A stretch of 30,240 nt of DNA from Mesotaenium endlicherianum (GCA_009602735.1 WELA01003960.1:143892-174131), one strand, 5' to 3'; positions 1 to 12,402 are shown, counted from the first letter of the stretch. Notes: generated by a model not told the origin, from the letters alone. Numbers and translations are program-made.

Positions 1-24
1 GGGGGGGGGGGGGTAGGGGGGGAC

Positions 25-646
25 CTGGGGGAAGGAGGAGTGATAGCAGGCGAGCCTCTTGTCGACCCACTGCTTGAGTGGCAGCAGCACAGACTGCACA
101 AGAGACAGCTGGCGCAGGCCAGCCGTGGTGTCCACGGCGGCGCGCAGTGTGGCCATGTAGTCGCGCTCCTTGGGGGGAGGGGGCAGGTGCGCGGGCGGCC
201 GCACGCGCTTGAGGTGCGCCACCGCGTCCTGCAGCAGCGGCGCGGCGGCGGCGCCCGTGGCCACGAAGTGGTGGAAGAGCACCCACGTATGCAGCACGTC
301 GTGCATGCCCTGCGTCATGCCCAGGTTGCGCCACGTGGACTTGAGCACCTCCAGGATCTCCTCTGCCTCCTGCAGGCCACAGAACCCCCGCACCCCCAGC
401 ACCACCAGCACCAGCCCCAGCACCAGTGTTGTCAGTGACATCCCCTTCTCCCGAGTCAATCAACCACATCGCAAGCGGATCGCAAAGAGCTAGCTACATG
501 GCTGGCCGGTTGCCTGGCTGGTCGTGGCAGGAGAGAGGGCGAAGGCACATACCTCCAGGCGGTGGTCTGCCAGCATGGGAAAGCAGCGCGCCAGCAGCTG
601 CTGGTACAGGCGCACATTCAAACAGTACCCATCCGCCCAGTGCAGC

Positions 647-679
<33 letters not shown>

Positions 680-2059
680 GCTCCTCCGCCGCTGCCCCCC
701 CGCTGCGCCAGGCCCACTGCCACCTGGCGCATGGCCTTCACGGTCTCCACTTGCTCGCCCGGCACCCCCGCATACTGCAGCCTCTGCACTCTCGCCCGTC
801 CCCCACCACACACACACGCACCTTGAGTTGGAGGGTTTACAGGTACAGGGTTTAGGACTTCACAAAGGCGGGCCTCGCGATGTAAGAGCAACTGCTCCAC
901 TCCCCATCACAGGCCAGGCAGCAGGCCATGCCAGCAGCAAAGGCTGGGGCCAACACAAGCGAAAGGCGAGGGTGCTGAAGAGGAGGCCGACTGTCAGGCA
1001 GACGTGCTGACGGGCGGACTGACAGACTGACCTCGGCGTCGCGGAAGCGGGCGCACAGCGACTTGAAGTGGGCCACCAGGGGAGCGTCGTGCGCCTCCAG
1101 CTTCACGAGCGGGTGGTGCAGCAGCCCCTCCTCCAGCACGCTCAGCTGCCCCCCCCCCGCGCCCCCCCGTTCTCTTCCTCAGTACCACATCTCACCTGAT
1201 AGGGGGCAACCCCGTCTCTATCCCTGACCAATTTATGTATACACTTGCATAGTGGGGGTTGGGGTGGAGGTGGGGGTGTTTTTGGGGGGTGGTAAGGCAG
1301 CGAGGAGGAACCTGGCGAAGGGCCCAAGAGGAGTAAGCGGAAGGGGAGGGGAAGTCGGAACGGGGCGTGGCCGCCAACAGCTCCAATGGCACGAGCATGG
1401 CGTCCATGCGCCCCACGCCCACCCCAACTCCCCGCTGCGCCGCCGCCCGCAGCAGCGCATCCCTTGTGCGCTTGTCCACGTCCGTCGAGATCTGCCACAC
1501 CCACACATGCGCGCAGGCACACATCACATGACAGAAGGTGAGAGAGGGAGCTGCATGTGGCCTCCTACAGGGCAGGGTAGGTACGGCAGTAGGTATGGCC
1601 GAAGGTATGGCAGTAGTATCACAGGGAGGAGTACAAGTACACACACCTGCAGCTGTATGCGCAGGGTCTCCATGAGGCCAGCAAGGCCGGTGGGGCGCGG
1701 CGAGGGCGGTGGTGGCGTGGCGGAGAAGGAGGAGGGCGGTGCCGGCGCCTTTGGGCTCTTCTTGCCAAAGCGCTTGAGCAGCCGCATCTTCTCCTCGCGC
1801 ACGGCCGGCGCCTGCACAGGGGGAGGAGGAGGAGGCGGCTCCTTCGCCGGCGACACGAGGCCCCTGCACGCCCCCCCGCAAGCGCGCATCCGCACGCATG
1901 CCAGTCACGATGCTGAGTGCCTTTCTTTCACAGCAGCAAGTACATGCATGCAGAGTCGGTTGAGCACACCCTGTCCCCATGCTGCTGGCGGCGCCCACTC
2001 CTGTACTGGTTGCGCAGGAGAGGGAGAGTGAGTGAGAGTTAGGGAGAGGGAGAGGAAGA

Positions 2060-2118
<59 letters not shown>

Positions 2119-2119
2119 N

Positions 2120-2152
<33 letters not shown>

Positions 2153-3492
2153 GAGGGAGAGGGAGAGGGAGAGGGGGACAGAGCGGTACCCTGCAGCCCC
2201 CACGGACGCCAGGAGCAGCTCGTAGGCCGCCTCGCGCAAGTCGTCCGCCGTCAGCCCTACATCCCCACCCCACCCCACCCCACCACGCCCCGCCCCAGGC
2301 AGGAGGACCCTTCTCAGCCACCAAACAGGCAGTAGACGGGCAGGCAGGCAGGCTGGCTCCCCATGCATGATGATGATGATGTCGTGCAGTGAGGGGCTCA
2401 GAGAGGGCAAAATGAAGGGTGGTGGTCTTCCCCCACCTGTGACAAAGGGAGGCAGGGCAATGGACACATCCGTGGCATCGTTCAGCACCATAGGGGGCGG
2501 CTGCTGCTGCTCCTCGTATGCTACGCCATCGTCTCCCTCCTGCTGCTCGTCCTCGTCCTCCACCTCCTCCTCCTGGCCCGGTTCCTCCTCCTCGTCTGCG
2601 CTGTCGAATGGGTTGTTGTAACTACTGTCCACTACCCCCACCTCTCCTTCAGCGGAGTTTGCAAAGTCTGGAGACGGTCGGGATTGTATGGATGCTGGAG
2701 ATAGCTCCCTGGGCATCGACTTGAAAGACTCGGACGCGGTGGCGGTGGCTGTAGCTGTGGCCATGGTAGCAGAGAGAGGGAGTGCAGAGGCGGGAGCCGG
2801 AGGCAGCCTGCCAGGTGGAGGCCCTGAGTTGTCGGGATGTGTGAGCAGATAGAATAAGTCTGCCCTCTCCTGCGACTGCCCACCCTGCCCTGGTCCACAG
2901 CTGATCAGTAATGGAAGGCGGATGGATGGATGGATGGATCGATGGTTGCATGATTCTGCATGATACTGCAGGAGCCACAGGTTGTCTCTTAGAAAGTCGC
3001 CTGGAGATTAAGAGGACTTACCAGGAGAGGCAGATTGGACTCGGCATGGTACTGCTTCACTGCAGCAGCTAGATCCAGCGGCAAACCTGTCCCACCCATC
3101 AGCCGAAAGTAGATTGGTAGGTGAATAATCATGCTGAGTGCAGGTTAAAAGTCGTGCTCTGGTGGTGGTCATCCGGTTCAGAGCCGAAGATTGTATTTGA
3201 AGATCAAAATTGCGGAAAGCAGGGCAGCTGGGAAAAGGGGTCGACAGTCATCTTGCACATGAGGTGATAAGGATTTGATGAGCTTCGTAAGATGTGACAG
3301 TTGGTTCTGAAGGGTCAAAGTTCTACCTTTCCGACAACATTGCAGCACATGATCCACGCTGACGACATCCATATCCAGATCCTCGAGAGAAACTGCACCA
3401 GGTGGCATTGCCACTTTCTTCAACAGACTCGAGGACAGCAAATATGAGAGCAACTCGCTCCTATCCCGCCTATATCTCTGCAGCATGTCCAT
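25..3492 (-). CDS. PATROL1: PATROL1-like MUN-domain (DUF810) protein, 5' half, nine exons, partial
   Basis: Exons read on the minus strand: 3492-3327, 3086-3022, 2884-2437 (start could be 6 or 12 bases further in), 2256-2190, 1863-1647, 1491-1312, 1145-1032, 783-553, 369-25. All junctions are GT-AG and keep frame, giving about 611 codons; the family is usually near 1,000-1,100 residues, so the C-terminal half lies left of the window. Family-like stretches are LQRYRRDRSELL and VAMPPGAVSLEDLD near the N-terminus, DLREAAYELLLASVGAAGG around residues 230-250, RMDAMLVPLELL, HWADGYCLNVRLYQQLL, and EEILEVLKSTWRNLG. Arabidopsis PATROL1 is a Munc13-like tether that helps deliver the H+-ATPase AHA1 to the plasma membrane; a similar trafficking role here is inference. 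Lineage-specific features are an acidic segment in exon 3 and a polyglutamine run in exon 8. The start ATG at 3492 has an AAAATGG context and lies just before the conserved block. Confidence 0.9.
2041..2172. repeat. GA/GGGAGA microsatellite in intron 4 of the PATROL1-like gene, with one N
   Basis: A nearly pure GA dinucleotide run flanked by GGGAGA units. A single N at 2119 suggests an unresolved repeat length or a scaffold join. It lies wholly between exon 5 (ends at 1863) and exon 4 (ends at 2190), so the coding model is unaffected. Confidence 0.95.
2263..2281 (-). other. G-quadruplex motif at a 3' splice site
   Basis: On the minus (sense) strand four GGGG runs separated by single T bases end seven bases before exon 4 of the PATROL1-like gene (acceptor TAG, exon starts at 2256). 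This replaces the usual polypyrimidine tract. The pattern fits the standard four-run G-quadruplex definition; folding in the pre-mRNA is inferred. Confidence 0.7.
2929..2944. repeat. (GGAT)n microsatellite
   Basis: About four GGAT units lie in intron 2 of the PATROL1-like gene, shortly upstream of exon 3. Confidence 0.9.
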
Positions 3493-4322
3493 TTTGGAAA
3501 GCCTTCTAACAGTGTGACTACTTGATCAGATGACAGGGCGACACTGTAGCAGTTACATATGTGCCCCACACCCAGAGACATGGAGATTCACCAACGGGAT
3601 ATGGTACTCTCTTCATCATCTAGTAATGAGCTCTAGCACAGGCTCTAGAATAAAGCGATAGCTTGTCACTGAAGGTCCTCATCGATCTTGTCACATGACA
3701 GATTTTGTATGGACAAAGCCTCCAATAGTCAGTTTAAACAGGCCAACGCCATGCGGCCATTTGCAACACCGGAAATATGAAGGCCCAGCAGATACCAGGC
3801 ATAAATTACTGGCGTATCATCTTGCAAGCAGTACAAGCAAGAAAGGCAGGAATCTTGAATCAAAGGGATTTACTGGCAATAAGACCGGCATGAACTTGAT
3901 CGTCTTGTCACACTGCAATCATGCAGGTCTTCCTGCCGAGTTGGCCCCACAAATTTGACCAGCTGACTTTTTCATGGGCCAGTTGAATGTCCCGTTATGC
4001 CAGCAGCGGGACCATGCGTGACTCCGCTACATGGTCTTCACGCATCCTCGCGGACCACTAGGGAAGCAGATGGGGGGGCATGGGGTGTGATCAGGTGTGA
4101 CGGGGTGTGACCTGTCTTTCAATTCCGAATGAAGTGCGTACAATAACGCCTGAGACTCGAAACCTGTGGAGACCTCGTACTCAGGAAGTTTGGATGCTTA
4201 TCATGCAGGCTGTTCCATGCTGATTTATTGCAGTTGGTGTCATCGGCCAATAGGCATGTGACCAGCAACAAAGTTGAAGATGTTGGCAAGCATACTCTGC
4301 GGAATGTGTATCTATTAACGCG
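3493..4322. promoter_or_regulatory. Divergent intergenic region between the PATROL1-like gene and the transporter
   Basis: The two start codons face away from each other across 830 bp, so this stretch must hold both 5' leaders and both promoters. No convincing TATA box or long open frame was seen. A short GGTGTGA motif recurs near 4080-4110. Shared regulation is inference from geometry only. Confidence 0.5.
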
Positions 4323-7276
4323 ATGATGTCTCCAGCGCTACTGAATGGCCCGGGAAGTGGGAATGCATCTCACCCGGGCACTCCTAGGCACTCGGTTGAG
4401 GCTAAGCAACCTCAAGTAATTGAAGGGGAGGAGTTGATTGCGTTACTTGAAGATGGAAGAGCCGAACAGGATGAGGAAAGCACCACACCACATGCAGGGA
4501 GATCCAAGCGGTTTGCTTCGAAGGTTGTTAAGTTGGAGACTTCTTTAACATTTGGTCGTCACCTTATAGCCCTAAGATTTTGCTTCTCAACGGTTGCTTC
4601 GCCTTGCAGACCCTCCATTCGTGTTGCATTTCATCTTCAGGTCAGTATTTGCTGACAATCCTTTTGGGGAGTGGGCAGGGCCAGCAGGATAGACATGAAA
4701 AGCTAGAAAAAGTGCGCAGCAGAAAGGCCAGTCATGGTGAAGGTCTTGGGCTGTCAGAGGGGTTCCATTGGCTATGGGGAGGATCCAAATACTCGGGCAT
4801 GATGTGTATGGCGGCATCTGCACTGTGCTACAGCTTCATGGGCTTGCTTGTGAAACTTCTAGCAGGTGGTAGGCACCCCTGCCCTCCATTATGACTCATG
4901 GTTGTGTTCCAAAAGATAGTGTTCAGTCAAAGATCTACTCCTGCTTGATCGATGACTCATGCTGAGGTCGCTAATAGAAGCTGTCTGTGCAGTTCACTAA
5001 TGGATCAGCGGATTTGGAGGTCGGAACCTTGGCTAAAAGCTCTTCCACTTGTCTGCAGAACATCAAATACCTTCCTTCCAGACGGTGATGATGAGATGCC
5101 TGCTCATAGCTGTCATAGCTGGGGTTCTCCTCAAGCGAATGGGTCATCCGTTGCTGGGGAGTCCGCCCGTTCGATTACTACTGTTGGCTCGGGCTATGGT
5201 TGGCTTCGTTGCTCTCTCGTCATTCTTCTACAGGTAGGTCTTGCTCATTAGCCTTCAGCCGTTTCTGGTAGAAACATTTTACTGCTGAATGCTTCCCATG
5301 AAAAAAGAAAAAGATTCTCCGAAGCACTTGTGTGCAAGAGCAGGAGCTTGTTCGTGCTGCACGTGATCTTTCTTTTGCAAGTGCCAGCGCAGGAAATCCA
5401 TAGACAGGATGGTTTACCTGGAGTGCATGCCTAGCTCTTCAGTGCAGCAACCCCTAGTGTAAAAGACTCACGAAATGACTAGCAGTCAGAGCATGGTTGT
5501 TAGCCTCTTCTTTCTCCCTCTCTCTCCCTCGCTCTCTCAACTGCAGTGTCGGACCTTGGAGTGGGTGTGCAGCATACAGGTGCTGCCCCTGCGGGACGCA
5601 ACCATCCTGAACTTCACAATGCCGGTGTTTGTGGCTGTGATTGCGCGCATCTTTCTCCATGAGAAGTGGGGTGCTCACGAGTTGGCAGGTAAGAAAGATA
5701 GAGGGAGAATGTGCATCTACTGTTTTCCCCTTATTGACTGCTGGCAGCAGGTTACAAGCCTAAAGGATCAAGAGCTGACTTACTTCGTGTGTGAGCATAT
5801 GCAGGTTGTGTGTGCAGCTTTGTGGGAGTGCTTCTGGTCACGCAGCCTCCGCTGCTCTTTGGGGGTGAGCCAATCCACACATCCCTCTTCCTTGCAGTGT
5901 CTCGCCGACTTCATGTATGTGTGCCAAGAATGTTCGGTGCCATAGCAGCCTCTTCTCTTGGCTTGCTACAGCAGATCAGCCGAGAACACCGAGGGTGCTG
6001 AGCATGAGCGTGGTCCTTAGTTGCTTTGGTCACGGCCAAAGAATAACGCGTGTGCTAAATTTTCTGCTGTTGGTGTGAGCAGCACAGCCGTGGGGAAGGG
6101 TCCAAGGCGCTGCTGATGTGGCCAAGAGGCAAGAGAGCCTTATAGCCGTGGTCGTTGCTCTGCTGGCCGCTGCCATGGGTGCAGGCGCCTACTGCCTTGT
6201 GCGCTCTGTCGGCAAGACTGGTGAACCGCCTCTGTGAGCGCACTTGCACATGCCCCTCAAGTTCACTGCAGCAGCTGTAGCACGCTCTGGCGTGTGGCCA
6301 CGCCCCTCCTCGTCGATTGACTTTGTGAAGCTGGGCGTCTTCGCACTTGTTGTGTGGGCAGTGTAAACGTCTTTGCTTTCGCAGCCTTCTCGGCACCGGC
6401 AGCTGCCGTCTGTATGCTTCTCTTCCAGGTCTGCCATTCTCCCCTCCATCCACGCACTCCTCTCTATCGTGCCTACTGAGCATCTCCTTGTGGCACTTCA
6501 TCGACTGCTGCTTCGGCCATTGGCCATGTCGGGGAACGAAGGAGGTTGGGGTCCTTTGTTGTTGCATGATGCATCCAGGCACGGGGCCGACAGTGCGCGA
6601 GTGAGAGAGGCTCCCAGGAAGCTGAGTGCAGGGGAGTGGTGTGGCGTGTGGTGTTTGGTGGGGCGGCAGGAGCCCGTGGTGCCGGACGCGGGCGAGCTTG
6701 TAGGCATGCTCCTCGTTGGCTTGGCTGCTTTTGGCGCCCAGGTCAGTGGAGGGCACCCCGTGTGCGGGCCGCCTGCTGGAGACTGGAGCTGCCTGGGAGA
6801 GGGGCAGGGCAGTTGCCACACAGGCTTGTATCGTTCCCTTCTCATACGTGCATGTGTGCGTGTGCGTGTGCGCGCTTGCTTTGCAGGTGCTTCTGACGAG
6901 AGGGCTTCAGTTGGAGAAAGCGTTCAGAGCATCGGCCATGCAGTATGTGAAGGTAAGCCTTGACAATATATGGAGCTTGTTATGTAAAAAAGTCGAATGC
7001 TTATGAGGTGGTATAGGGTAGGTAAGGGTCCATTCGCTTGCAGCAGCATCTGACCACGCCGGCCGGGGGTCATGCTGTTGTTGTGGTTGGACATCACAGA
7101 GGGCTCACTCGCTTCTTCGGATTGTGCTACAGGTGATTGCCACTTATATGTTGGGCGTGGTCTTTTTGAGTGAGATTCCCACTCTTCTAGGAGGAGCTGG
7201 AGCTCTGCTGATAGCCATCAGTGCAGCCTTTGTAGCGTTTGGGCGAACCAGTGAAGAAAGCCCTCAGCGGATATAA
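4323..7276 (+). CDS. EamA/DMT-family transporter, SLC35G-like, ten exons
   Basis: Exons: 4323-4523, 4688-4865, 5059-5233, 5573-5688, 5805-5864, 6083-6233, 6362-6428, 6670-6741, 6887-6952, 7133-7276 (TAA). The least certain boundary is the start of exon 2, which could be 4679. Phases agree throughout and give 409 residues. A soluble acidic N-terminus of about 100 residues precedes a tandem pair of EamA repeats. The first (about 104-245) includes YSFMGLLVKLLA, LPLRDATILNFTMPVFVAVIA and SFVGVLLVTQPPLLFG. The second (about 260-400) includes AVVVALLAAAMGAGAYCLVR, FSAPAAAVCMLLF, VLLTRGLQLEKAFRASAMQYVKV and LGVVFLSEIPTLLGGAGALLI. The order and the LPLRDATIL and RGLQLEKA motifs match SLC35G-type drug/metabolite transporters, ten-helix membrane proteins. 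The substrate cannot be read from sequence. The gene diverges from the PATROL1-like gene and converges on the response regulator. Confidence 0.88.
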
Positions 7277-8601
7277 CTTATTGCTGACGGGCTACGCTAG
7301 GCCTCATGGAATAGCTCTTGATGGTACAGTCATGCTACGGCACATCGCAATATGAGATTACGCATGTGAGATGCTTCACCTAGTGATAGGTATATTCGCC
7401 TGGTGGTGGTCATTCTTTCAAGTCAAGCCCCTCCCGTGAAAGCTCCCTCCAGTCATGACTGCCCTAGTCTCCTGGGTCCTCCAGATTAGTCATGCTCTTT
7501 GGTCCGGCCAATGTGATTGAACCCGTGAATAGCAGCTCCAGCCATTTCTTTTCCCTAAGTATTCATTTAGGCTGTAAAACAGTAGCAGATTGCTTTCTTG
7601 ATAGGTGGCCTGCTCCAGTGGCCATCTCGACTTGAGCCTCTGTCTGGGGTGTCCCATCTTGAAGGTGTATGTAGTGCGCACCTATGACCAGTATGGTCAC
7701 CCTTCTCGACTCTTCTGTCTCAAACGAGGCGCCTGGATGGAAGGTCAGTATGACGACATTTTTAGCAGGTATTTGCTGGTCTGATGGTGCTAGCCTGAGA
7801 AGGATGACTAGGATTTAAGTTATATGGGTGTTGTACAGGCGAAATCTATGAATGTAGTACCACTCATTCTAGAAGCCTGCCAGTATCATAAATGTTCATT
7901 TGTGCTACTTGAATCAGAACCATCACTCCCAGCAGCGAGCTTTTGTGGTCGACAATAGATAATAGTGCATAATTGACATCGTAACATGGCTGTAGCAGCA
8001 CATCAACTGAGAGGTCTCTACCGGAAGATGAACGTGTTGTCCTTCTTTAATACCTACCTGGGCTTCCTTAACAATATGTCAGGGTACAATTCTTGGTCAT
8101 GCCCAGGATCTTTCAAAACTTCTCTATCATGATGTCTACTATAACTGCCTTGCACACAGTCCGGAGTCATTTCATCATGTTAGAACCAGGACGCAAATGA
8201 ATGCAGAAGCGGAGGCATGCGGTTCATATCATGATGCAACAAGACATTTGCATGGCTGAGTCTGCCTCACTAGGGCATAGACCTATATGACATCCCAAGA
8301 CGGGGAGACCATAAACTTCATACAAGAGTGGATCCCACGTTTCGAGTCCACAAGCATAAATGGCTGGAGTTACTCTAACACTCACCTACTATAGTAGGAG
8401 CACATACCGCATATCTATAAAGGTGTAGGCCTTTCAAGTGGCTAAGAACTAACCCTCAAAACAAAGCACAGCGGGTCTGCGGTAGCTTATGCCAGCCGCT
8501 AAAGGAGGAACAAATAACCCCTGTACAAATGCTGGCTTTGCGAGTGCCAAGTGGCAGCACTTGGCCCTTAAAACACTACCCCCGACACACATGTGGCCAT
8601 C
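7277..8601. other. Convergent intergenic stretch, no gene seen
   Basis: This lies between the stop codons of the transporter (plus) and the response regulator (minus) and must carry both 3' untranslated regions. Open frames are short and show no family resemblance. No repeat or RNA gene was recognised. Confidence 0.6.
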
Positions 8602-11045
8602 TCAGGACTGGAAAGGTTCGTATTTAGCCCGTGCACTTCTAGAATGTTGCTGACTGATAAGCTGAGAAAGGAGCGCGGCAGAGGACAAGTCAGCTTGCCC
8701 CGACGCATTATTCAGAAAGTCTTCAGTTCTAGTAAGCCCCCCGTACGTTTCATGTCCTCCTTCTCTTGCAACATTCCCTGACCCCCCCCCTCTCTGTAGG
8801 TCTCCAATCACGCTCCCGATACCAGCATGAGGCGACGCAGCCCCATGCTGACCTGCCCCTCTGCTCCCCCCCCCACCCACCTGCATGCCACCCATGCTCA
8901 AGGAGCCCCTCAGTCCGCCACCTGCCAAGCTATCCAAGCCTGCCAAGCTGTGCATGGTGCCCATGCCTTCATTGTGCCCTCCTCCAGAAGGCCTGTGGCG
9001 AGCTGCCGTCTCCTGCTGCGCTTGCATCAGCATGTTGAGATCATACGAGGACAAGCCCTGCAGCTGTTGCAGCCCTACGTTGGGCCCAGCCAGCAAGCCA
9101 GACCCGCCTGGACTTGTTCCCATCCCGCCGCCGCCGCCGCCCCCGTAATCGTCGTACGAATTCGACGACTGCTGCCTCTGGTGAAGAGCCTGTAGCTGCG
9201 CTAACGTCTGCAGAGTAGCCGCATTGATATCTCCAAGCGGCGCTCTGCTGAAGGTGCTCAAACCCATACCTCCTCCCCCTCCCCCACCCCCACTCCCATC
9301 CTCATGCCCAACCCCATGCCCACCTCCACCTCCGACTGATACTACCCCTCCTGCTTGCCCCAGGTTCATAGCTGACTTCCCAGCTGGCCCCAGAGAGCTC
9401 CTTCCCCCGGGATGGATTTGCATGCTGCCACCGAAGATGCCATCGGAGGCCTGGAAGGACGCCACGGGATGGGGCTGGGGATCAACGCCGCTCAGCCTCT
9501 TCAAATACAATCGGTACTTCTGCATCCACAGGAAGGCATGAAACGCCACGGCTGCTAAGCTGCTTTGCAAACCCTAATTGCTTAGGGTGACCCATCGGTG
9601 GGTTACTGGTCTCGAATCCCAAACCCAAGGTGAGAGGTCAACAGCAAAAAAGTTGCAGCATATAAAATGCTCCCATATGCTCCTGCCCATCTCAGTAGGC
9701 TGTGTATTTCTCAGAACTCCAAGAGCAGCCATGCGCACTGTGCCAACACAGGGGCATCATTGGCAGCCCTCTGAGTGGAAAGAAGAAGACACGCGACCAC
9801 GACCAGCCAGGGACCACACTGACCTGAAGGTGGCTGGCCACGTTCTCGCGCGTCAGACCTTGCACGTTCATGATCTCCAATATCCGCTTCGGCACTGCCT
9901 CTGCAATGATGATAATAAAACCCCACCGACTTGGCATACGAGTGAGTCCTGCACTTGCCACCATGAGATTGCCCTCATGCCCTGACTTTAACCTACCTAC
10001 CGCAGTTCAGAAGGGGAGTAAGAGCAGGAAAGAATAGGAAGAAGACAAGCTGCTCGATAGGTTTGGGCCAGTTGAATGACAAGTGCACCCCGCCAACAGG
10101 AGGCAGATGTCCATGGACATGAGCCCAAGTACTTGCAGAACTTACTGTCAATGTCGAGTTGGTTCACTGCGTTCACAAACTGCTGATGGAGCTCAATCGA
10201 CCATACAACCCTAGCCTTCTTTATGGAGTTTGAGTCGTCCAGAGGCATATCAAGCCCGTCCGTCTTTTCTTTCCTCTTCCTCGAGCCCTGCTCTGTATCA
10301 CCTGCATTGTCTTCAAGCTTGCCATTGCCGTCTGACTCGGCAGTCTGATCCTCTTTGTAAACTTCTCGGCTTTTCTTTCTCAGAACATGTTGCCAAATGT
10401 TCCGGAGTTCCTCTATCCTCACCGGCTTTAACAGATAGTCACAGGCACCGTGCGTAATCCCCTTCATTACTGCACTGGTCTCCCCATTTGCAGACATCAC
10501 TGCGTGACGCATACGAAGGCACATCTTAGTTCACGTGATAAAGTGCCACCTGATTTCCTCATACCATCATCATGTCTGAAACGAGTTCAGAAAAGCAAGA
10601 AAGGAGTCAGCCCAAATGAAAGAGGGTCTCTGAGCAATTCGAGGGAAGGACACTCACTAATTACAGGGAGGTCCATTTCGAGGCCAATAAGCTCAAGGAG
10701 CTTAAAACCATCCATATCAGGCATGTACACGTCGCTGATAACCAGGTCATACTTGTCTCTGTTTTCTCTCAGCAAAGACAATGCACTTGATGCTCTACTG
10801 CACGTCGTAACTGCATACGTAAGCAACAACAGCAGACCAAGGAATGTCAGCCACTCGTAAGAGCACAGAAGCATACAATCACTCAGAATTAGCCCATGAA
10901 TAGCTCTTCCCTGGCCAGAAGCTCGCTGCAGCTTACCTGCATAAGAACACTGCCTCAACATCCTTTCAAGAATCATGAGGCACAGAGGATCGTCATCTAC
11001 AACCAGAACACGCAGCCCTGCGGGGAATGATTCAATCCCTGACAT
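8602..11045 (-). CDS. RRB: Type-B response regulator (REC domain plus GARP/Myb-like domain), five exons
   Basis: Exons on the minus strand: 11045-10937, 10810-10658, 10499-10146, 9900-9824, 9519-8602 (TGA). Frame is kept at each GT-AG join, giving 536 residues. The receiver domain (about 11-127) has the acidic pair in VVDDDP (17-19), the phosphoacceptor Asp63 in [11 protein letters not shown], Ser/Thr-side SANGETSA, and Lys112 in YLLKPV. A basic linker with SRKRKEK (about 160) may be a nuclear signal. The GARP DNA-binding domain (about 181-242) includes [49 protein letters not shown]. In land plants such proteins are phosphorylated by the cytokinin phosphorelay and act as transcription factors at AGAT-type sites; that role here is inferred. 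The C-terminal 290 residues are rich in Gly, Gln and Ser, as expected for an activation region. The intron splitting SHLQ from KYRLYLKR falls within the GARP domain. Confidence 0.93.
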
Positions 11046-12162
11046 CTTGCCTTCTGGCTACCACACGTATGATTCTTCCGGAATAAGCTACGCAACTACA
11101 ATCGGGAGTGCATATTCGGTAGTCTACTATCACATTTCTCCGCCTCAGAAATTTACGAACACATATATTTCTGAAGAACTACACCTCTCGAAGACTAACG
11201 CCGCTTCTCTTTGCAGAAGTATGAATCTTTCCCTACGTGACTTGATGTAGCAGGTGTGTTGCACGCCCTGCTACCAATAGAGGCCGCGGGTGGTTTTTGA
11301 GACGTGCTTCCGAATCCGTATCTTCTTTATCGCAAGCAGTTCAAATACTCTCGTCGATGAAGCGGATAAAAAAACGGGGGCTCAAAGTGCTTTCAATTAG
11401 CACAGTTTAGTGACTCTTTCTCTATCTTCCGAACCTCCTCCATATTTGCATGCGGTGCGACAATTGTTCCCAACATCTTCACTCACCCGAGCCACACCGA
11501 GCCACCACCGACCTCATGTCCCCCTTTTCATTAGGCGGCGAAGCCTGGCAAAGCCCCCAAGTACCCCCAAGCCAGGCCCCAGCTAGTGATACACCCGCCC
11601 ATGTCTCACTCTATCTTGGTTTGATTTGTCGGTTACATTTGATGGCCGTCAAGGAGTCGCATGACGCCGTTCCCTAGAACGTCGAGCATTATTGCTTGTG
11701 CTCGAAAGTTTGAAAGCATGCGAAAGTGATTGCTTTCAATCGCTTTACTGCACGTCCTCTCAATAATCATTTCTGAAGGCTACCGGCATCTACCGCGCTT
11801 GACCGCGGTCCTTTGCATAATATAATGAGAAGGTAATACTGTCAATGTCATCCTGAAGTGCGTCTCGATTGGTTCCGAGTCTCGACTGACTTCGACTTTC
11901 GACAATGTTTCGAAAACACTTGCCGCCGCCCGTGCTGCCAGGGCTGCCTGCGCTGGGCCAGCACCTTTTATCCAGTATAATTGCCGGTCCGTTTAGCGGT
12001 GTCATCAAGTGTGATACTCGTGAGTCGTGACTCGGGACTCGTGTGCGTTGTTCTGCGTGCTCCTTTTGTTGACCAGCTCAAACTTCGCTGGCTACACCTT
12101 CCGCCAAATACGAATAAAGTTCGAGCTAGTGTGTATGGTAGTTTATTGTCGTCAGTAAGGCG

Positions 12163-12281
12163 CCCCTCACGTAACTCTTGTGAGGGGGAAATCAGTAAGG
12201 GCCCTCGCTCGTGTGAGCGCTGGCCCGTACGCGTTCGAAATCGGAAATTTGCCAAGCGAAAGCGTTCCTCGTAAACGCTTT
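12163..12281. repeat. Cluster of three short hairpins
   Basis: Stem 1: CCCCTCAC (12163-12170) pairs with GTGAGGGG (12180-12187), 9-base loop. Stem 2: CGCTC (12206-12210) pairs with GAGCG (12215-12219), 4-base loop. Stem 3: AAAGCGTT (12259-12266) pairs with AACGCTTT (12274-12281), 7-base loop. The first stem is bracketed by a direct repeat CAGTAAGG. Function unknown. Confidence 0.6.
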
Positions 12282-12402
12282 TTCTGTGCGGCCCCAGCGC
12301 GGCCCGCCCTTTCGCGACCGCCATAAATTAGGGCTTGGCCATAACTTATCCCTCTTCGCTTTCGCTTAGGCAGTGCGTCCTTAGGGCGCTTTTCGTGAGC
12401 GG

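Noticed and set aside
1192..2031. Long frames on both strands, 259-268 codons
   Set aside because: They cross real exons of the PATROL1-like gene and its introns; only the spliced pieces match the family.
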